Positions 60,472-64,000 of a stretch of DNA of 64,000 nt are shown in pieces. Positions within the stretch are counted from its first letter, which is position 1, and each line of letters opens with the position of its first letter. The notes beneath the pieces were generated by a model. That model ran no database searches. It had not been told where the DNA came from and was given only the letters and a program-made list of their open reading frames with translations. Source of the stretch: Chryseobacterium hagamense (GTDB lineage Bacteria > Bacteroidota > Bacteroidia > Flavobacteriales > Weeksellaceae); the NCBI RefSeq assembly GCF_007991455.1, contig NZ_BJYJ01000001.1, positions 124,001-188,000 of the forward strand. The letters are read 5' to 3'. The translations under genes were made by a program, and so were the position numbers.

Positions 60472-63164
60472 AATTCCTGAACAAAGTTATTGATGAACTC
60501 CTGCAACAGAACGCAGATTTATCTGAGTTTAATATCGTGCTTCCCGGGAAACGTCCGGTTGTCTTCATCAGGCGGATCCTGGAAGACCGCAACTATTCGG
60601 GTTTTCTCCCGACCTTTTTTACCATTGAGGAACTGATTGACAGGATTGCCGGCCAGCAGGAAATCCAGGGGATTGCACTCTGGCTTTTTGCTTTTGATGT
60701 CTACAAAGGCCTGAATCTGATCCCGAATGACGATTTTGCCGAATTCCTGAAGTGGTTTCCGACTCTGCAGAAAGATTGGGACGACATGCTGAAGTTTTCC
60801 GACAGCGATACGGCGGTCCTGCAATATATGTTCGATGAAGAACGGATCAAGGAATGGGCACAGGACTTAGGGGAAGATGACGATACTCCCAGAAAGAAAT
60901 TCCTGAATTTCTGGAAGAATATGAATGTCTTCCTTCCGGTTTTAAAGAAAAAGCTGCAGGAAAAAGAGTGGGCGACTTCCGGGATGATTAACGAAGCGGC
61001 AAAAGCAAACATCAGTGATTTCGCTAAAAATACAAAGCAGCAATATGTGTTCTGCGGCTTCAATGCCTTTACTCCCGCTGAGGAAAAACTGGTCAGGAGC
61101 ATGTTGCAGTGGAACAAAGCCCAATGCTTCTTTCAGGCAGACCGCTATTATTTCGACGATGAAAGGCAGGAGGCCGGAAAGTTTTTACGGAATCATAAGA
61201 CCTGGAAAGAATTTGACGACAACCGGGCTTTCCGGTGGATTGAAGATGATTTCAGCCAGCCTAAAAATATAAAAGTTTACGAAGTTTCAGGAAATATTAC
61301 CCAGACCAAAATTCTTCCGGAAATCTTTGAAGCGATTGAAGATAAAACCTATTCGAATACCGCTGTCGTGCTGCTGGATGAAAATCTTCTTCCCGCAAGC
61401 CTGGATGTCATGCATGGCGTCCGGAACCTGAATATTACTATGGGTTTTCCCTTGAAAAACCTCTCGTTCTCCAATGCCGTCAAGCAGCTTTTTTATCTCC
61501 AGAAGCAATTGGAGAAAAACAGGTCATCCTATTATTACCGTGATATTTTCCCGATCCTGGAGGAACTGCCGAAATCTGCTGAAGATGAATTGGTGATCAA
61601 TAATTTTAAAGCCAAGATAGAAGAACGGAATATTGTATACATCTCAAAAAAATTGCTCCAGGAGCTTTTGGGAGACCTTTCGTATTACAATTTACTGATC
61701 AGGGCAGAATCTGCCAATCGGTATCTGGATGTCCTTATTGAATTTTGCCGCAAGATCAAATGGCTGGAAATTGATGATATCCAGTACGAAAACGTTTCGC
61801 ATTTTGAAAACGCTTTCAGGATTATCAAGAACCAGCTGGCCCCGTACCAATTTGAAATCAGGATGGAAACGCTGGAAATCCTGATCAATCAGCATATCAA
61901 TTCCGAAAGCATCGACTTTCAGGGGGAGCCGCTGCGCGGGCTGCAGATTATGGGACTGCTGGAAACCCGTCTGCTGAATTTTGAAAATGTGATCCTGCTT
62001 TCCGTGAACGAAGGGAAGCTTCCGCTTGGAAATTCGCAGAATACTTATATTCCATTTGACATCCGGAGGGTTTTCGATCTTCATACTTTTCTGGAAAACG
62101 ACAGCATTTATGCCTATCATTTTTACCGCTTGATCCAGGATGCAAAAAATGTCCATCTGTTGTTTAATGCATTAAGCTCAGGCGTGAATACCGGAGAGAA
62201 AAGCCGCTTCATTACCCAGATCGAAATGGAAAGTTCCCATCCGATCGAGCATGTTATTATTGAAAATTCTTCAGAGCCGATCGTAACCCAGCCAATTGAA
62301 ATTTCCAAGACGGATGTCGTGATGCAAAGGCTTGAGAAATGGAAAGAGAAAGTTTCCGCTTCACACCTGACCAGTTACCTGTATAACCCTATTGATTTTT
62401 ACCTTTCCAAGATTCTGAATACTTCAGAAAGCGATGAGATCGAAGAAGAACTCTCCGTGAAAAATTATGGAAACCTGGTCCATTATACGCTTCAAGAGGT
62501 GTATGAAGTGTTGAAGGGTAAAGTTTTAAAAGAAAGCGATTTAAAAGATTCAGTTAAAGCTATTGATCAGTATATTGAAACTGCCATCGAAAAGCTTAAG
62601 CACCAGCCGGAATTTTATGAGAAGGGAATGAATTTCATCCACAAAGCCATTGCTAAAAAGGTAATCGAAAATATCCTGACCTATGACCTTGAGCTGATAA
62701 AAGACGGCAATACCTTAGAAATTCTAGATATTGAAAAACGCTTCGAAGGAGTCGATTTTTACCTGGAAGACCATAATAAAATTTCCTTTTTCGGATTTAT
62801 CGACCGGATTGACCGCCTGAATGGTACCCTTAGGATTATCGATTATAAAACGGCAAAAATCAAGAACCTGACGGTGAAAATTGACGAATCCAATGTTGAA
62901 GAATACTTCCACAACAGTGACCGGAAGCAGGCCCTTCAGCTTTGCATTTACCAGTATGTGGTCCAGAACCTTCCCGAATTCTGGGGAATGCCGGTTGAGA
63001 CGGGAATCTGGAGTTTTGCCGAAGCCAAAAAAGGGGTGGTCTCCCTGCAGTTTGAAAAAGGGGATATCGATGATGCCATGAAATCGGTGAAAAGCCTGAT
63101 CGAAGAAATCCTGAATCCGGATATTAATTTTGTGGAGGAAATCAAAGCTTACAGCAATAATTAA
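60468..63164 (+). CDS. PD-(D/E)XK nuclease family protein (AddB/RecB-type)
   Basis: 898 residues, with a TTG start overlapping the TGA of the previous gene (TTGA, 60468-60471). The N-terminal half has degraded helicase-like regions (FNIVLPGKRPVVFIRRILED). The C-terminus carries a PD-(D/E)XK nuclease: FGFIDRIDRLNGTLRIIDYK (Asp, then Asp-Tyr-Lys) followed by RKQALQLCIYQYVVQNLPEF with the conserved Gln/Tyr. This architecture corresponds to AddB-like partners in Bacteroidota double-strand-break repair. No AddA helicase lies in the window. No canonical Fe-S Cys set was seen. Confidence 0.9.
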   Translation: MKFLNKVIDELLQQNADLSEFNIVLPGKRPVVFIRRILEDRNYSGFLPTFFTIEELIDRIAGQQEIQGIALWLFAFDVYKGLNLIPNDDFAEFLKWFPTLQKDWDDMLKFSDSDTAVLQYMFDEERIKEWAQDLGEDDDTPRKKFLNFWKNMNVFLPVLKKKLQEKEWATSGMINEAAKANISDFAKNTKQQYVFCGFNAFTPAEEKLVRSMLQWNKAQCFFQADRYYFDDERQEAGKFLRNHKTWKEFDDNRAFRWIEDDFSQPKNIKVYEVSGNITQTKILPEIFEAIEDKTYSNTAVVLLDENLLPASLDVMHGVRNLNITMGFPLKNLSFSNAVKQLFYLQKQLEKNRSSYYYRDIFPILEELPKSAEDELVINNFKAKIEERNIVYISKKLLQELLGDLSYYNLLIRAESANRYLDVLIEFCRKIKWLEIDDIQYENVSHFENAFRIIKNQLAPYQFEIRMETLEILINQHINSESIDFQGEPLRGLQIMGLLETRLLNFENVILLSVNEGKLPLGNSQNTYIPFDIRRVFDLHTFLENDSIYAYHFYRLIQDAKNVHLLFNALSSGVNTGEKSRFITQIEMESSHPIEHVIIENSSEPIVTQPIEISKTDVVMQRLEKWKEKVSASHLTSYLYNPIDFYLSKILNTSESDEIEEELSVKNYGNLVHYTLQEVYEVLKGKVLKESDLKDSVKAIDQYIETAIEKLKHQPEFYEKGMNFIHKAIAKKVIENILTYDLELIKDGNTLEILDIEKRFEGVDFYLEDHNKISFFGFIDRIDRLNGTLRIIDYKTAKIKNLTVKIDESNVEEYFHNSDRKQALQLCIYQYVVQNLPEFWGMPVETGIWSFAEAKKGVVSLQFEKGDIDDAMKSVKSLIEEILNPDINFVEEIKAYSNN

Positions 63165-63198
63165 ATCCTATCAAACCTCATAGGTTTTCCATAGAATA

Positions 63199-63240
63199 AA
63201 CATAAGAAAAGAGCTTGATTTCAAGCTCTTTTCTTATGTT
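63199..63240. terminator. Strong bidirectional terminator
   Basis: Two 20-nt arms (63199-63218 and 63221-63240) are perfect complements with a 2-nt gap; the arms start AACATAAGAAAAG. It sits between the convergent nuclease and acyl-CoA dehydrogenase genes. Confidence 0.88.
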
Positions 63241-63254
63241 TTAAAATCTATTGT

Positions 63255-64000
63255 TTAAAAGGCATTGATTCCCGTGATATCCAGGCCGGTGATCAGCAAA
63301 TGGACGTCATGCGTTCCTTCATAAGTAATCACGGATTCCAGGTTGGCAGCGTGTCTCATCATCGGGAATTCACCCATAATGCCCATTCCGCCCAGGATCT
63401 GGCGCGACTCGCGCGCGATATCGATCGCCATTTTTACATTGTTCCTTTTGGCCATGGAGATCTGTGCGGGTGTTGCCTTATGTTCATTTTTAAGGTTTCC
63501 CAACTGTAGGCAGAGCAATTGTGCCTTTGTGATTTCCGTTAAAAATTCGGCCAGCTTTTTCTGTTGAAGCTGGTAAGAACCAATGGGCTTCCCAAACTGG
63601 TTTCTTTCCTTGGAATATTGAACTGCAGTGCAATAACAATCGATGGCTGCACCGATGACACCCCATGAAATTCCGTAACGGGCAGAATTTAAGCAGGACA
63701 GCGGTCCCTTCAGGCCGGTGACGCCGGGAAGCAGATTCTCTTTGGGAACTTTTACGTTATTAAAAACCAGTTCTCCCGTTTTGGAAGCCCGTAAGCTCCA
63801 TTTATTGTGGGTCTCCGGCGTAGTGAAACCTTCCATTCCTCTTTCCACGATCAGTCCCTGAACTTTCCCTTCCTCATTTTTAGCCCAGACTACGGCAATG
63901 TGACAGAGCGGGGAGTTGGTGATCCACATTTTGGCGCCGTTCAGCAGGTAATGGTCGCCCATATCTTTGAAACTGGTTTCCATTGAGCTCGGATCAGAAC
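63255..64000 (-). CDS. Acyl-CoA dehydrogenase (glutaryl-CoA dehydrogenase-like), 5' end cut by window edge
   Basis: About 248 C-terminal residues are visible; the frame continues past the right edge, as SDPSSMETSFKDMGDHYLLN precedes and includes the first ATG. Family parts are LNGAKMWITNSPLCHIAVVW, LNSARYGISWGVIGAAIDCY, RNQFGKPIGSYQLQQKKLAE, and RQILGGMGIMGEFPMMRHAA with VITYEGTHDVHLLITG containing the catalytic Glu (YEGTHD). The ARYGISWGVIGAA segment and YEGTHD ending fit the glutaryl-CoA dehydrogenase group. It works in lysine/tryptophan breakdown through glutaryl-CoA. FAD-dependent, cytoplasmic. Confidence 0.92.
   Translation of the reverse strand, partial: SDPSSMETSFKDMGDHYLLNGAKMWITNSPLCHIAVVWAKNEEGKVQGLIVERGMEGFTTPETHNKWSLRASKTGELVFNNVKVPKENLLPGVTGLKGPLSCLNSARYGISWGVIGAAIDCYCTAVQYSKERNQFGKPIGSYQLQQKKLAEFLTEITKAQLLCLQLGNLKNEHKATPAQISMAKRNNVKMAIDIARESRQILGGMGIMGEFPMMRHAANLESVITYEGTHDVHLLITGLDITGINAF

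Overview
The window reads as chromosomal DNA of a flavobacterium of the Chryseobacterium type (Bacteroidota, Weeksellaceae). The evidence is a GldI gliding-type lipoprotein, a secreted protein with a type IX secretion (T9SS) sorting domain, several GLPGLI-family secreted proteins, serC-serA-DUF1015 next to ferredoxin and LuxC-type reductase genes, DUF4294 beside an M42 peptidase, and promoters of the Bacteroidota type (TTTG, about 18-21 nt, TAnnTTTG) with no obvious Shine-Dalgarno sites. No rRNA, tRNA, CRISPR array, prophage or complete insertion sequence was found.

Layout. 1-5478 (minus): a four-gene oxidoreductase cassette (sorbitol-dehydrogenase-type small subunit, GMC flavoprotein, ferritin-like VioB/RebD-type protein, and a protein of unclear family cut by the left edge). 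6029-8195 (plus): a HAD phosphatase, then a two-gene unit: a lipoprotein with a TNT-type NAD+ glycohydrolase domain and a small Cys-rich protein that may be its immunity partner. 8398-14288: a DUF4041/GIY-YIG coiled-coil protein, a phage-type hypothetical, a CPA1 antiporter, a frameshifted hypothetical and a DUF1349 protein. 14374-17257: a LuxR-type regulator, then an alpha-oxoamine synthase with a TetR regulator. 17360-19068: dnaX, whose tau form needs a -1 frameshift at a run of ten A. 19221-20700: DAHP synthase/chorismate mutase behind a long leader that encodes a 44-residue peptide full of Phe/Tyr/Trp, the clearest new regulatory candidate here. 20896-30919: housekeeping genes (rsgA, ndk, rpe, M42 peptidase, DUF4294, Nudix, mnmD, ilvE, gldI, a cyclophilin-FKBP isomerase). 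30988-36495: secreted proteins. 36919-40694: two M28 peptidase paralogues, one with lost catalytic residues, flanking an AT-rich gene. 40749-45710: DUF1015-serA-serC, ferredoxin and acyl-CoA reductase. 45746-49117: paired small secreted proteins, a Bax-inhibitor-1 protein, a 102-bp tandem repeat, DUF6952/thioredoxin/peroxiredoxin. 49329-53114: an accessory island with three GLPGLI genes (two broken), a Cys-rich peptide with a bacteriocin-like leader and two XRE regulators. 53312-64000: M16 peptidase, aminotransferase, GLPGLI protein, rsmG, lipoprotein, DUF922 protein, AddB-like nuclease, and an acyl-CoA dehydrogenase cut by the right edge.

Several genes are interrupted by single-base indels, some in homopolymers (dnaX, 12887-13473, 24236-24465, 38323-39274, 49329-50136, 51855-52657). 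They may be real decay, programmed frameshifts or leftover assembly errors. Each needs read-level checking before a biological reading is accepted.
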